Positions 47,572-56,525 of a stretch of 64,000 bases of DNA are shown here, piece by piece; position 1 is the first letter of the stretch, and each line of letters starts with the position of its first letter. Both the position numbers and the translations under genes were made by a program. The notes under the pieces are model-generated. The model did no database searches. It had not been told where the DNA came from and saw only the letters and a program-made list of their open reading frames with translations. This stretch comes from Prado023 sp963774745 (GTDB taxonomy: Bacteria > Actinomycetota > Actinomycetes > S36-B12 > CAIYMF01). The stretch spans positions 186,001 to 250,000 of the forward strand of contig CAVZGE010000002.1 of assembly GCA_963774745.1 (NCBI GenBank). The letters are read 5' to 3'.

Positions 47572-49884
47572 CTACTGACCCACGCCCTGACCCTGCTCCT
47601 GGCCAACGCCCTGCTCCTGGCCCGGGTCCACGCCCTGACCCAGGTCCTGGCCCCGGCTGGTGCCGCCGGGGAAGGTGCGCTGCCACCACGGGGCCTCCGG
47701 CGCGGCGCTGCGGCTGCGCTGGTAGGGCGTGCCGGTCTGCCGGGCCGGGAGCAGCCCCCACTCGTTCTTCAGGTCCATGGCCACGGGCTCACTGTCGGCC
47801 AGGGCACCCAGCATCGCGTTCTTCCACGTGGGTCCGGGAAGCGAGGAGCCGAAGACCTTCGGGTAGTAGCGACCGTTGATCGTCAGGTTCTTCAGGGGGT
47901 ACTTGTAGCCACCACGGGGGTCCCCGACCCAGACCGCAGCCGCGAGGTCCGGGGTGGAGCCGGCGAACCAGACCGCGGCGTTGCTGTCGATCGTCCCGGT
48001 CTTGCCCGTCGTGTCCCGTCCCAGGGACATCGGGGCACCTGTACGCCCGGAGATGTTGCCGTCCACGACGTTGGTCAGAACGGCGGCAGCGCCGTCGGCG
48101 ACGTTGCGACTGATCGCCTGCTTGCACTTGGGTGCGGGGACGGACAGCTCCTTGCCGTCCCGGTCGACGATCTTCGTGATGACCCGGGGCTGGCAGTAGA
48201 CGCCGTGCGCGGACACCGTCGCGTACGCGTTGGCCAGGGTCAGCGGGGAGATCTCGGTGGACCCGAGGGTGAAGGAGGCCACCTCCGCGGTCATCCCATT
48301 GGGCTTCACCTCGTTGAGGTCGTACCCGTCGGCGTACTTCACGCCCAGCTTGCGGGCGGCCTCGACCGTCTCGCACACCCCGGCGCGCCGCTCCAGCTCG
48401 GCGAAGTACGTGTTGACCGAGTAGGCAGCGCCCCGGAACATGTCGAAGTTGCCCGAGGAGGTCGAGTTGGAGACCGGCCACGGCTCGGTCCCACCGCTCG
48501 ACGGGCCCGCCAGCGGGGCGCCATTGCAGCCCACGAAGCCGGTGAACTCCTTGCGCGGCGGGGCGTTGATCACGGTGAACGGGCTGATCCCCTGCTCCAG
48601 GGCGGCCACGATCGTGAAGAGCTTGAAGGTGGACCCGGCCTGCATGCCCTGCGTTCCGCCGTCGGCGAGGTCGACGGCGTAGTTGTAGGTGGTCTCCCAC
48701 CACTTCTTGTCCGACTTGCTCGTGCCCCACTCGCGGTTCTGGGCCATGGCCCGGATGTCCCCGGTGCCGGGCGTGATCATGGCGATCGCCGTGGCCTTCC
48801 GGCTCTCGTCCTTGGGCGGGATGGCCTCCTTGACGGCCTTCGTCGCGGCCTTCTGCGCCTTCATGTCCAGGGTGGTGTAGATCTTGTAGCCGCCGGTGTT
48901 CCAGGCCGCCTCGCGCTCCTCGGGCGTCGCGCCGAGGGCCTTCATCTGGGCGACCTCACGGATCGCGTAGTCGCAGAAGTAGGGGGCGTAGGACGTGGTG
49001 CAGCCGTTGTACTGGATCTTGGGGTTGAGGTAGTCCTCGACGTCCGCGGACTTGGCTGAGCGGGCCTCCTCGACGGTGATGTAGCCCAGCTCGGCCATGC
49101 GGTTGAGCACGACGTCCCGGCGCTTCTGGGACTGGCGCGGGTTGCGGGTCGGGTCGAAGCGGGACGGCTGCTGCACGATCCCGGCCAGCGTGGCCGCCTC
49201 GACGAGCTCGAGGTCCTTGGCACTCTTGGAGAAGTAGCGCTGGGAGGCCGCCTCGACCCCGTAGGCCCGGGCACCGTAGTAGCTGATGTTCAGGTACCGC
49301 TCGAGGATCTCCTCCTTGGTCAGGCGCTTCTCCAGGGCCATCGCATAGCGGATCTCGCGCAGCTTGCGGGTGATCGTGTCCTCCTTCGCGGCCGCCTGCT
49401 CCTCCTCGTCCTCGGCGGCCGTGAGCAGGACGTTCTTGACGTACTGCATCGTCAGCGTGGAGCCGCCCTGGGCGACGCCGCCCGCGGTCACGTTCGTGAC
49501 GGCGGCGCGCAGGAAGCCGCGCGGGTCGAATCCGTTGTGCTCGTAGAAGCGGGAGTCCTCGATCGCCACCACGGCCTGCGTCATGATCGGGGCGATCTTC
49601 TCGAGGGCGACCTCCTTGCGGTTCTCCTCGAAGACCGTGGCGATCTTGGTCCCGTCCGCGGCGTACACCCGGGTGCGCACGGGCAGGGCGGGCTCGCGGA
49701 AGTCCCGGGGGAGGTCCTCGAACGAGGAGATCGAGTCGCGGGCCAGGACGCCCACCGGCCCGATCACGGGAAGGGTCATCGCGGCGACCACGATCCCGGC
49801 CAGCGCCGCGACCGCGACGAGGGCCACCAGTCGCGTCACCGACCAGGCTGCGGGCCGGCGGCGGGCGCGATCAGGGGAGGGCAT
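47572..49884 (-). CDS. Bifunctional penicillin-binding protein (class A, PonA2-like)
   Basis: The 770-residue protein polymerises and cross-links peptidoglycan outside the membrane. After an N-terminal anchor comes the glycosyltransferase domain with the catalytic Glu in EDSRFYEHNGFDPRG and QGGSTLTMQYVKN; the transpeptidase domain has SxxK in AGSTFKLFT, SxN in YSVNTYF and KTG in TGKTGTIDS. No PASTA domain follows; the tail is a Gln/Gly repeat (QDLGQGVDPGQEQGVGQ). In mycobacteria whiB4 lies upstream of ponA2; here only 37 bp separate this gene from the ArsA-like gene. Confidence 0.95.
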   Translation of the reverse strand: MPSPDRARRRPAAWSVTRLVALVAVAALAGIVVAAMTLPVIGPVGVLARDSISSFEDLPRDFREPALPVRTRVYAADGTKIATVFEENRKEVALEKIAPIMTQAVVAIEDSRFYEHNGFDPRGFLRAAVTNVTAGGVAQGGSTLTMQYVKNVLLTAAEDEEEQAAAKEDTITRKLREIRYAMALEKRLTKEEILERYLNISYYGARAYGVEAASQRYFSKSAKDLELVEAATLAGIVQQPSRFDPTRNPRQSQKRRDVVLNRMAELGYITVEEARSAKSADVEDYLNPKIQYNGCTTSYAPYFCDYAIREVAQMKALGATPEEREAAWNTGGYKIYTTLDMKAQKAATKAVKEAIPPKDESRKATAIAMITPGTGDIRAMAQNREWGTSKSDKKWWETTYNYAVDLADGGTQGMQAGSTFKLFTIVAALEQGISPFTVINAPPRKEFTGFVGCNGAPLAGPSSGGTEPWPVSNSTSSGNFDMFRGAAYSVNTYFAELERRAGVCETVEAARKLGVKYADGYDLNEVKPNGMTAEVASFTLGSTEISPLTLANAYATVSAHGVYCQPRVITKIVDRDGKELSVPAPKCKQAISRNVADGAAAVLTNVVDGNISGRTGAPMSLGRDTTGKTGTIDSNAAVWFAGSTPDLAAAVWVGDPRGGYKYPLKNLTINGRYYPKVFGSSLPGPTWKNAMLGALADSEPVAMDLKNEWGLLPARQTGTPYQRSRSAAPEAPWWQRTFPGGTSRGQDLGQGVDPGQEQGVGQEQGQGVGQ

Positions 49885-49921
49885 GCACCGATTTTACGCC
49901 ACCCCGCCCAGTGCCACAGCC

Positions 49922-51109
49922 TCACGACTGAGCGCGTCGCTCGGCCATCAGCTCGCCCACCCGACGCAGGCCCTCGAGGTCGTGGACGTCCTGGGACAGC
50001 GCGGTGACCGCCGTCACGGGGACGCGCGGGTTGGCGGCGACGAACCGGTCGGCCAGGCGGTGCTGCCGCTCGGACTGGCGCATGCGATCGGCGTGCAGCT
50101 CGAGCAGGGATGCCGTCAGGGTGGGGATGGAGTCCTCCGCGGGGTCGTCGGCGCGCAGTCGCTCGGCGCCGGCCGCGGCCTGGTCCGGGCTGAGCTCGGG
50201 CAGCCGGACCGGTGCCACCCGGTTGAGCACCAACCCGGCAAGGGGCATGGTCTCGGTCTCGAGCCGCTCGACGAAGTAGGAGGCCTCACGCAGGGCATCG
50301 GGTTCGGGGGCGGCGATGACCAGGAAGGCCGTTCCGCGAGCGGCCAGCAGGGCATAGGTCTGGTCGGCGCGCTCCCGGAAGCCGCCGAAGAGGGCGTCGA
50401 AGGAGGCGACGAACGTCTGCAGGTCGGCCAGGACCTGGGCCCCGACGATCTTGTTCAGGACGTTGCTGAACACCCCGAGGCTGGCCGACACCAGCCGCAT
50501 GTAGGCCCGGCCCCCGACGCGTGCGGGTGCTGCCAGGATCCTGATGAGCCGACCGTCGAGGAAGGCCCCGAGCCGCATCGGGGCGTCGAGGAAGTCCAGG
50601 GCGGATCGCGAGGGCGGGGTGTCCACGATGATCAGGTCCCAGCGTCCCTGGGACTGGGACTCCCGGTGCAGCTGTCCCAGCTTCTCCATCGCCATGTACT
50701 CCTGGGTGCCGGCGAACGAGCTCGACAGGGCCTGGTAGAAGGGGTTGTCCAGGATGGCCTGGGCGCGGCCCGGGTCGCTGTGTGCGATCACGACCTCGTC
50801 GAAGGTCCGCTTCATGTCCAGCATCATCGCGTCCAGCGACCCGCCCGCGGCCAGGTCGATCCCGGGGATCGGGGCCGGGGTGTTGTCCAGCTCGGAGAGT
50901 CCCAGGGACTGGGCCAGCCGCCGGGCGGGATCGATCGTGAGCACCACGGTCCGCCGACCGGCCTCCGCGGCCCGTACGCCGAGGGCGGCAGCGGTCGTGG
51001 TCTTCCCCACCCCCCCGGAGCCGCAGCAGACGATGATGTGCGTGGCCGGATCTGCGAGCAGGGCATCGATGTCCAGGGTCGGGGCCGACTCCCACCGCGC
51101 GGGGCTCAT
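49922..51109 (-). CDS. ArsA/Get3-like ATPase (second of pair, Rv3680-like)
   Basis: The 395-residue P-loop ATPase has the deviant Walker A CCGSGGVGKTTTAAALG, LTIDPARRLAQSLGL (switch region) and IIVDTPPSRSALDFL. Such paired actinobacterial ArsA-like ATPases lack the arsenite-binding cysteines and have been linked to envelope or metabolite stress tolerance rather than arsenic. ATG 51109 overlaps the stop of its partner (ATGA), so the two probably act as a heteromer. Confidence 0.9.
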   Translation of the reverse strand: MSPARWESAPTLDIDALLADPATHIIVCCGSGGVGKTTTAAALGVRAAEAGRRTVVLTIDPARRLAQSLGLSELDNTPAPIPGIDLAAGGSLDAMMLDMKRTFDEVVIAHSDPGRAQAILDNPFYQALSSSFAGTQEYMAMEKLGQLHRESQSQGRWDLIIVDTPPSRSALDFLDAPMRLGAFLDGRLIRILAAPARVGGRAYMRLVSASLGVFSNVLNKIVGAQVLADLQTFVASFDALFGGFRERADQTYALLAARGTAFLVIAAPEPDALREASYFVERLETETMPLAGLVLNRVAPVRLPELSPDQAAAGAERLRADDPAEDSIPTLTASLLELHADRMRQSERQHRLADRFVAANPRVPVTAVTALSQDVHDLEGLRRVGELMAERRAQS

Positions 51110-52128
51110 GGGCGTCCCTGCGGACCGAGCCCTGCGGCGCGCAGCCGGGCGGCCAGCTCGTAGAGGGCACCGAGGTCGATCCCGGTGGGGATGTGTGGAA
51201 GGGACAGCTGCGGCAGGGACAGCTGGGCCAGGCTGGCCCGCTCCTGCTCGGCCACGGCCACCCGCTCGGCGTGATCCCTGGCCTCCTCGAGCAGGGCGTC
51301 CACCACCTCGTCGACGGTGTGCGGGTGCCGGGCGGTGATCACGTCGGCCGAGCGCACCGCCACGGCCAGTGCGCGGCGGTCCAGCACCCCGCCCAGGGCC
51401 TCGGTCCGCTGGATCTCGGTCAGCAGGGGAGGCCGGTCCGAGTTGATGATCACGGCACCGACCGGGAGTCCCTCCTCCTGCAGGTGCCCCACCCCGTCGA
51501 TGGTCTCCTGGACCGGCATCTCCTCGAGCAGGGTCACCAGGTGCACCGCGGTCCGGGGGGAGGCCATGACGGCCATCACCGACTTCGCCTGGCTGTGGAT
51601 CGGCCCCATCCGGGCGATCCCGGCGACCTCGGAGTTGACGTTGAGGAAGCGCGTGATCCGCCCGGTCGGAGGGGCGTCCATCACGACCGCGTCGAACACC
51701 GGCCGGCCGTCCCTGGTCCGCTTGACGGCCTCGACGGCCTTTCCGGTGAGCAGGACGTCGCGCACGCCGGGGGCGATCGTGGTGGCGAAGTCGATGGCGC
51801 CGATGCGCGCGAGCGCCGAGCCGGCCCGACGCAGGTTGTAGAACATCTCGAGGTACTCCAGCAGCGCCGCCTCGGGGTCCACGGCGAGGGCCAGGACCTC
51901 GCCGCCGTCCGGGGCGCGGGCGACCCGCCGCTCCGCGTAGGGCAGCGGGGCGGAGTCGAACAGCTGGGCGATCCCCTGCCGGCCCTCGACCTCCATGAGC
52001 AGGGTCCGCCGGCCCTCGGCCGCCAGCGCGAGGGCCAGCGCGGCGGCCACCGTGGTCTTGCCCGCACCGCCCTTGCCCGAGACGATGTGCAGCCGCACGT
52101 CGGGGAACAGGCGGGGCACGCTCACCAT
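51106..52128 (-). CDS. ArsA/Get3-like ATPase (first of pair, Rv3679-like)
   Basis: The 340-residue P-loop protein has Walker A SGKGGAGKTTVAAALAL, LLMEVEGRQGIAQLF and VVMDAPPTGRITRFLNV. Its C-terminal region has the short repeat LSLPQLSLPHIPTG. It precedes the second ArsA-like gene with a 4-bp overlap. Function as for its partner; unproven. Confidence 0.88.
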   Translation of the reverse strand: MVSVPRLFPDVRLHIVSGKGGAGKTTVAAALALALAAEGRRTLLMEVEGRQGIAQLFDSAPLPYAERRVARAPDGGEVLALAVDPEAALLEYLEMFYNLRRAGSALARIGAIDFATTIAPGVRDVLLTGKAVEAVKRTRDGRPVFDAVVMDAPPTGRITRFLNVNSEVAGIARMGPIHSQAKSVMAVMASPRTAVHLVTLLEEMPVQETIDGVGHLQEEGLPVGAVIINSDRPPLLTEIQRTEALGGVLDRRALAVAVRSADVITARHPHTVDEVVDALLEEARDHAERVAVAEQERASLAQLSLPQLSLPHIPTGIDLGALYELAARLRAAGLGPQGRP

Positions 52129-52134
52129 CGCAGA

Positions 52135-53001
52135 CTATTGCGCGCCGGGCCCCCGCGCCCGATCGGTGACGGCCGTGAACGGCTCGATGCTCGGCACCCG
52201 GTCGGTGAGGTACTCGACCTGGGCGGCCAGGGACAGGCGGGCGGCCCAGCGCAGGGCGGGTGGGACCTCCGGGTAGACGACTGCGAGCAGCTCGTCGGGC
52301 TCGGTCGTGCCGGCAGCCATGGCTCCGGCCACGAGCGCCAGGCGTTCCTGCCGGTGCGCGACGTAGTCGGCCAGCAGCCCCGCCGGGTCGGCGCAGGCCG
52401 GCCCATGCCCGGGCAGGACCCATCCGGCCGCGGTGCTGTCCGCGAGGTCCGCCAGTCGGCCCAGGGAATCGAGGTAGGCGCCCAGATGTCCATCGGGGTG
52501 GGCTATGACAGCGCTGCCGCGTCCCAGGACTGTGTCCCCGGTGAGCAGGGCCCGGTCGGCGGGCAGGAGGAACGTCAGGCTGTCCGCAGTGTGACCCGGG
52601 GTCCCGACCACGGACAGTTCGAGGCCGCCGAGGGACACGTGCTCGCCGTCGTGCAGTCCCTCGTCGCCCAGGCGGTGGGTCGGGTCCAGGGCACGGACGG
52701 GGGCGCCGGTCAGGTCGTGCAGGCTGCGGGCGCCGGCGCTGTGGTCGGCATGTCCGTGGGTCAGCAGGATCAGCGCGATCCGCGCCCCGAGCTCCTGTGC
52801 GGCCACGACCAGCGCCGCGAGGTGTGCCGGGTCATCGGGTCCCGGGTCAACCAGGACGGCACGGTCCGAGCCCGGCTCGACGAGCAGCCAGGAGTTGGTC
52901 CCGTCCAGGGTCATCCAGCTCGCGTTCGGGGCGAGCAGGGCCGTGGCCCGCGGGGTGATCCGTCCGGCCGCCCAGGGCCCGGATGATCCCAGGGGGCGCA
53001 T
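52135..53001 (-). CDS. MBL-fold metallo-hydrolase (Rv3677c-like)
   Basis: The 288-residue metallo-beta-lactamase-fold protein has the metal ligands THGHADHSAG, VVGTPGHTADSL and LLTGDTVLGRG, and a later PGHGP. It resembles LACTB2-like ribonuclease/hydrolase proteins; the substrate is not known. The ATG overlaps the NUDIX stop (ATGA), so it lies in the crp-side operon. Confidence 0.88.
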   Translation of the reverse strand: MRPLGSSGPWAAGRITPRATALLAPNASWMTLDGTNSWLLVEPGSDRAVLVDPGPDDPAHLAALVVAAQELGARIALILLTHGHADHSAGARSLHDLTGAPVRALDPTHRLGDEGLHDGEHVSLGGLELSVVGTPGHTADSLTFLLPADRALLTGDTVLGRGSAVIAHPDGHLGAYLDSLGRLADLADSTAAGWVLPGHGPACADPAGLLADYVAHRQERLALVAGAMAAGTTEPDELLAVVYPEVPPALRWAARLSLAAQVEYLTDRVPSIEPFTAVTDRARGPGAQ

Positions 53002-53864
53002 CAGCGCGTCCCTCGCTCCTCGGATCCCGAGGGCTGGTCGGCGGCGGAGAGCACCTCGCCGGTGTAGGCGTGGACCAGCGCCCAGGTGAGGTCGTCTCCC
53101 GACATCCGGGCGCGCGGAAGCAGCGGGACGACCTCCCGGGTGCGGGCCCAGTTCAGCGCATCACCGACCGAGCGCCGCCCGGCGAGGTCCGCGAGCACGG
53201 CGACGGTGGGCGGCAGCATCGCCAACCCACCCCGGCGATGCTCGGCCAGCGCATCACCCGGGGCCATCCAGTGGGCGGAGTCGGTCTCGGTGACGTGCGC
53301 GTCGACGTCCTGGCCGGCGGGGAGTGCGGCCGCCAGGAAGCGCGTGTCGAATCGGCGGGCCTCGACCTCGGGGGTGATCCAGTGGGCGATCGGCACCAGC
53401 AGGTCGGCCTGGATGTGCAGCTTGCGCCGGCGGAGCACCGACGGGAACCCGCCGGACGTCTCACTGGCCTGCCGGTCGCGCGCCCAGCTGGCGTCGGGGG
53501 CTGCCGGTCGCCCCGACCGGTCGACGGCCAGCAGCACCCCGGCCTCCTCGAAGGTCTCGCGGATCCCGGCCACGATCAGGGCCCGGGCCAGGGCCGGCGC
53601 GGTCCACGGTCCCGCGCGCACCGTGCCCAGGAGGGTGGGCTGGGAGTCCTGGACCGGGTCGACCCGGCCGCCGGGGAACACGTGCATGCCCGGGGCGAAG
53701 GCCATGGAGTCCGGCCGACGCATGAGCAGGACCTCGAGCCCGGCGACCCCGTCGCGCAGCAGGACGATGGTGGCCGCATCGTGGGGCTCAGGCGGCTCCC
53801 AGGGACCGCCCTGGGCCAGCATCCGGGCCCGCTGCACCAGCTCGGGCGGCATCTCCAGGACCAT
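53001..53864 (-). CDS. NUDIX hydrolase (NUDT19-like)
   Basis: The 287-residue protein has FAPGMHVFPGGRVD and a split NUDIX box ending GIRETFEEAGVLL; the long insertion between the two parts is typical of NUDT19-type CoA-diphosphatase-like proteins. The substrate is unproven. It overlaps the MBL gene at its 3' end, and its ATG abuts the RidA stop. Confidence 0.85.
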   Translation of the reverse strand: MVLEMPPELVQRARMLAQGGPWEPPEPHDAATIVLLRDGVAGLEVLLMRRPDSMAFAPGMHVFPGGRVDPVQDSQPTLLGTVRAGPWTAPALARALIVAGIRETFEEAGVLLAVDRSGRPAAPDASWARDRQASETSGGFPSVLRRRKLHIQADLLVPIAHWITPEVEARRFDTRFLAAALPAGQDVDAHVTETDSAHWMAPGDALAEHRRGGLAMLPPTVAVLADLAGRRSVGDALNWARTREVVPLLPRARMSGDDLTWALVHAYTGEVLSAADQPSGSEERGTR

Positions 53865-54326
53865 TCAGGCGATCTCCACGATGACCTCGACCTCGACGGG
53901 GGCGTCCAGCGGCAGGACCGCGACCCCCACCGCGGACCGGGCGTGCACGCCGGCCTCACCGAAGGCGGCGCCGAGGAGCTCGCTGGCCCCGTTGACCACC
54001 CCGGGCTGCCCGCTGAAGCCCGGATCGCTGGCCACGAACCCGACCACCTTGACCACCCGCACGACGCGATCGAGGTCGCCGACGAGCGCCCTGATGGCGG
54101 CGATCGCGTTCAGGGCGCACTGCGCGGCCATCTGCGATGCCTCCTCGGGGGTGACCCCGGCCCCGACCTTGCCCGTGCCCATCAGGACCCCGGAGACCAG
54201 GGGCAGCTGGCCGGAGGTGTAGACGAGGCTGCCGGTCCGGGTGGCCGGGACGTACACGGCGACCGGCGGGGCAACCTCGGGGACCGTGTGCCCCAGCGCG
54301 GCCAGGCGCTCCTCGACGGCGCCCAT
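53865..54326 (-). CDS. RidA/YjgF family protein
   Basis: RidA proteins hydrolyse reactive enamine/imine intermediates. The 153-residue protein has YTSGQLPLVSGVLMGTGKV, a QCALNAIAAIRA helix and the C-terminal VEVEVIVEIA strand. The usual active-site Arg of the family (near P-x-RS-x) appears as HARSAVGVAVLP. It matches Rv3678c by position. Confidence 0.9.
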   Translation of the reverse strand: MGAVEERLAALGHTVPEVAPPVAVYVPATRTGSLVYTSGQLPLVSGVLMGTGKVGAGVTPEEASQMAAQCALNAIAAIRALVGDLDRVVRVVKVVGFVASDPGFSGQPGVVNGASELLGAAFGEAGVHARSAVGVAVLPLDAPVEVEVIVEIA

Positions 54327-54327
54327 G

Positions 54328-54492
54328 TCAGGCCACGGGTCGCTTGAAGTAGGCCACGAGCTGCTCGGGGTTCGGCCCGGGGACGACCTGGACCAGCTCC
54401 CAGCCGTCGGTGCCCCAGTTGTTCAGGATCTGCTGGGTCGCGTGGATCAGCAGGGGTGCGGTGGCGTACTCCCACCGGGTGCGTTCAGCCAT
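54328..54492 (-). CDS. DUF4177-type small protein
   Basis: The 54-residue product (MAERTRWEYATAPLLIHATQ, NNWGTDGWELVQVVPGP, LVAYFKRPVA) has the WEY...WGxDGWELV pattern of DUF4177 proteins. ATG 54492 lies 6 nt after TACATT (54499-54504), consistent with a leaderless start and with this being the first gene of the RidA-NUDIX-MBL-ArsA run. Function unknown. Confidence 0.82.
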   Translation of the reverse strand: MAERTRWEYATAPLLIHATQQILNNWGTDGWELVQVVPGPNPEQLVAYFKRPVA

Positions 54493-54536
54493 GGGGTCAA
54501 TGTAGCGGCCCGGGCGGGCATCGTCCCCCCGCACTC

Positions 54537-55211
54537 TCAGCGGGCGCGCTGCTCCAGCCGGGGCACGTCGATCAGGGTCACCTGGCGCTGCTCGATGCGG
54601 ATCCAGCCCCGCTGGGAGAAGTCCGCCAGCGCCTTGTTCACCGTCTCCCGGGACGCCCCGACGAGCTGGGCCAGCTCCTCCTGGGTCAGGTCGTGGCTCA
54701 CGAGCAGGCCCTCGGGGGTCTCCTCGCCGAACTTGGACCCGAGTTCGAGCAGGGCCTTGGCCACCCGGCCCGGGACGTCGGAGAACACCAGGTCGGCCAT
54801 GGCCTCGTTCGTCCGGCGCAGCCGGCGGGCCAGGGAGGCCAGGAGTGCGACGGCCATGTCCGGCCGCCCGACCAGCCACGGGAGCAGTGCCTCATGTCCC
54901 ATGGACAGGACCTTGGTCTTGGTCACGGCCACGGCCGTCGCGGTGCGCGGACCGGGATCGAACAGGGAGAGCTCGCCGAGCATCTCACCGGCCCCGAGCA
55001 CGGCGATGAGCGACTCCCGGCCGTCGGTGGCCGTGTGGCCGAGCTTGATCTTGCCGGACTCGATCAGGAACAGCTTGTCCCCGACCTCGCCCTCCGTGAA
55101 CAGCACGTCGCCCTTGGCCATCCGCACCTCGACCATGGAGGCCCGCATCGCGGCCGCCGCGTCGTCGTCGAGGGCGGTGAACAGTGGCGCGGAGCGCAGC
55201 CGATCCTGCAC
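54537..55211 (-). CDS. crp: Crp/Fnr family transcriptional regulator (Crp/GlxR type)
   Basis: The 224-residue cAMP-receptor-type regulator has the cyclic-nucleotide-binding domain (VLFTEGEVGDKLFLIESGK, GELSLFDPGPRTATAVAV) and a C-terminal HTH (LTQEELAQLVGASRETVNKA, LADFSQRGWIRIEQ). GlxR/Crp is a global regulator in Actinobacteria. GTG 55211 has GGAGGAGTGACCC upstream. A matching palindrome is at 31840. Confidence 0.93.
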   Translation of the reverse strand: MQDRLRSAPLFTALDDDAAAAMRASMVEVRMAKGDVLFTEGEVGDKLFLIESGKIKLGHTATDGRESLIAVLGAGEMLGELSLFDPGPRTATAVAVTKTKVLSMGHEALLPWLVGRPDMAVALLASLARRLRRTNEAMADLVFSDVPGRVAKALLELGSKFGEETPEGLLVSHDLTQEELAQLVGASRETVNKALADFSQRGWIRIEQRQVTLIDVPRLEQRAR

Positions 55212-55270
55212 GGGTCACTCCTCCCATGGGCGTGCGGTACTGGCCCCCGCAGGGCTCACACAGTAGTGGC

Positions 55271-55768
55271 CTAGCGCAGCCCGATGTCGGGCAGCGCGGT
55301 GAGCGCGAGGGTCGGATCCTGCCGGTAGCGGGCGATCAGCTGCCCCGTCGCCTCGTCGAGGCGCTGGTGGATCTCGCGCCGCAGCGCCGAGATGTCGGTC
55401 TCCACCGCGCGCAGCTCCTCGACGAACCCGGCGACGGCCTCGGTGTCCCGGGTGTCCACGACGCGTGTCCACAGCACGTGCAGGTCCGGGAGGGCTGCGA
55501 TGTCCCCGGCCGGCCTGACCGACAGGTTGGCCAGGCGGCGGTGCACGCCGCCGCTCTCCGCCAGCACGGAGGTGAGCCGCTCGACGATGTCCCCGTCGGA
55601 GCTCCCCCGGGTCAGCAGGTCGATGCGCGCCTGGATGATCCGACGCCAGTAGGACACCCGGGACTCCTCGTCGCCGAGCTCGCGCCGCAGGTCGCGCAGG
55701 TCCTCGAGGGTCAGCCCCGAGTAGGCCGGATCCACCTCGGGGGGTGTCGGCGGGGGCTTGGTTGCCAT
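55271..55768 (-). CDS. RsiG-like c-di-GMP-binding anti-sigma factor
   Basis: The 165-residue helical protein carries the RsiG signature E(X3)S(X2)R(X3)Q(X3)D exactly at Glu35, Ser39, Arg42, Gln46 and Asp50, followed by a linker and a second helix with the same spacing but His at the Gln position (Glu123, Ser127, Arg130, His134, Asp138). In Streptomyces RsiG uses both helices to bind a c-di-GMP dimer and hold sigma factor WhiG. No whiG-like gene is in the window. ATG 55768 follows GGGAGAG. Family call is from the motif; the older name is aerial mycelium formation protein. Confidence 0.82.
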   Translation of the reverse strand: MATKPPPTPPEVDPAYSGLTLEDLRDLRRELGDEESRVSYWRRIIQARIDLLTRGSSDGDIVERLTSVLAESGGVHRRLANLSVRPAGDIAALPDLHVLWTRVVDTRDTEAVAGFVEELRAVETDISALRREIHQRLDEATGQLIARYRQDPTLALTALPDIGLR

Positions 55769-55817
55769 GGCTCTCCCAGCAGGCTCGCGTGGCACGGATC
55801 GGCCCTAGGCTATCCAC

Positions 55818-56525
55818 ATGCCCACCCCCGCACCCCCGGCGACGCGCACGGCGCTCGTCAGACGTGCGCGCCGGATGGGCCGGATCCTGGGTGAGACCTA
55901 TCCCGATGCCCACTGCGAGCTGGACTTCGAGTCCCCGCTGCAGCTGCTGGTCGCCACCATCCTGTCCGCCCAGTGCACGGATGCCCGGGTCAACATGGTG
56001 ACCCCCCGGGTGTTCGCCGCCTACCCGACGGCCGCCGACCTGGCGGGTGCGGACCGGGCCGAGCTGGAGTCCATGATCGAGTCCACCGGCTTCTTCCGCG
56101 CGAAGGCCGCGTCCCTGCAGGGGATGGCCGCTCGACTGGTCGAGGCCTACGGTGGGGAGGTCCCGGGGCGCCTCAAGGACCTGGTCACCCTGCCCGGGGT
56201 GGGCCGCAAGACCGCCAACGTGGTCCTCGGCAACGCCTTCGACGTCCCGGGGATCACCGTCGACACGCACTTCGGCCGGCTCTCCCGGCGCTTCGGGTGG
56301 ACCACCGCCGAGGACCCGGAGAAGGTCGAGGCCGAGGTCGGATCGTTGTTCCCCCGATCGGAGTGGACGGTGCTCTCGCACCGGCTCATCTGGCACGGCC
56401 GACGGGTCTGCCATTCGCGCACCCCGGCGTGCGGCGCGTGCCCGTTGGCGGCGCTGTGCCCGAGCTTCGGCGCGGGACAGACGGATCCGGTGCGGGCCGC
56501 GAAGCTGGTCAGGGTCGTGGCATGA
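55818..56525 (+). CDS. nth: Endonuclease III
   Basis: This base-excision-repair glycosylase/AP lyase removes oxidised pyrimidines. The 235-residue protein has the catalytic Lys region LVTLPGVGRKTANVVL (HhH), the catalytic Asp in ITVDTHFGR, and the [4Fe-4S] cluster C-x6-C-x2-C-x5-C in CHSRTPACGACPLAALC. ATG 55818 lies 6 nt after TAGGCT (55806-55811), so it is probably leaderless. Its stop overlaps the next NUDIX gene. Confidence 0.96.
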   Translation: MPTPAPPATRTALVRRARRMGRILGETYPDAHCELDFESPLQLLVATILSAQCTDARVNMVTPRVFAAYPTAADLAGADRAELESMIESTGFFRAKAASLQGMAARLVEAYGGEVPGRLKDLVTLPGVGRKTANVVLGNAFDVPGITVDTHFGRLSRRFGWTTAEDPEKVEAEVGSLFPRSEWTVLSHRLIWHGRRVCHSRTPACGACPLAALCPSFGAGQTDPVRAAKLVRVVA

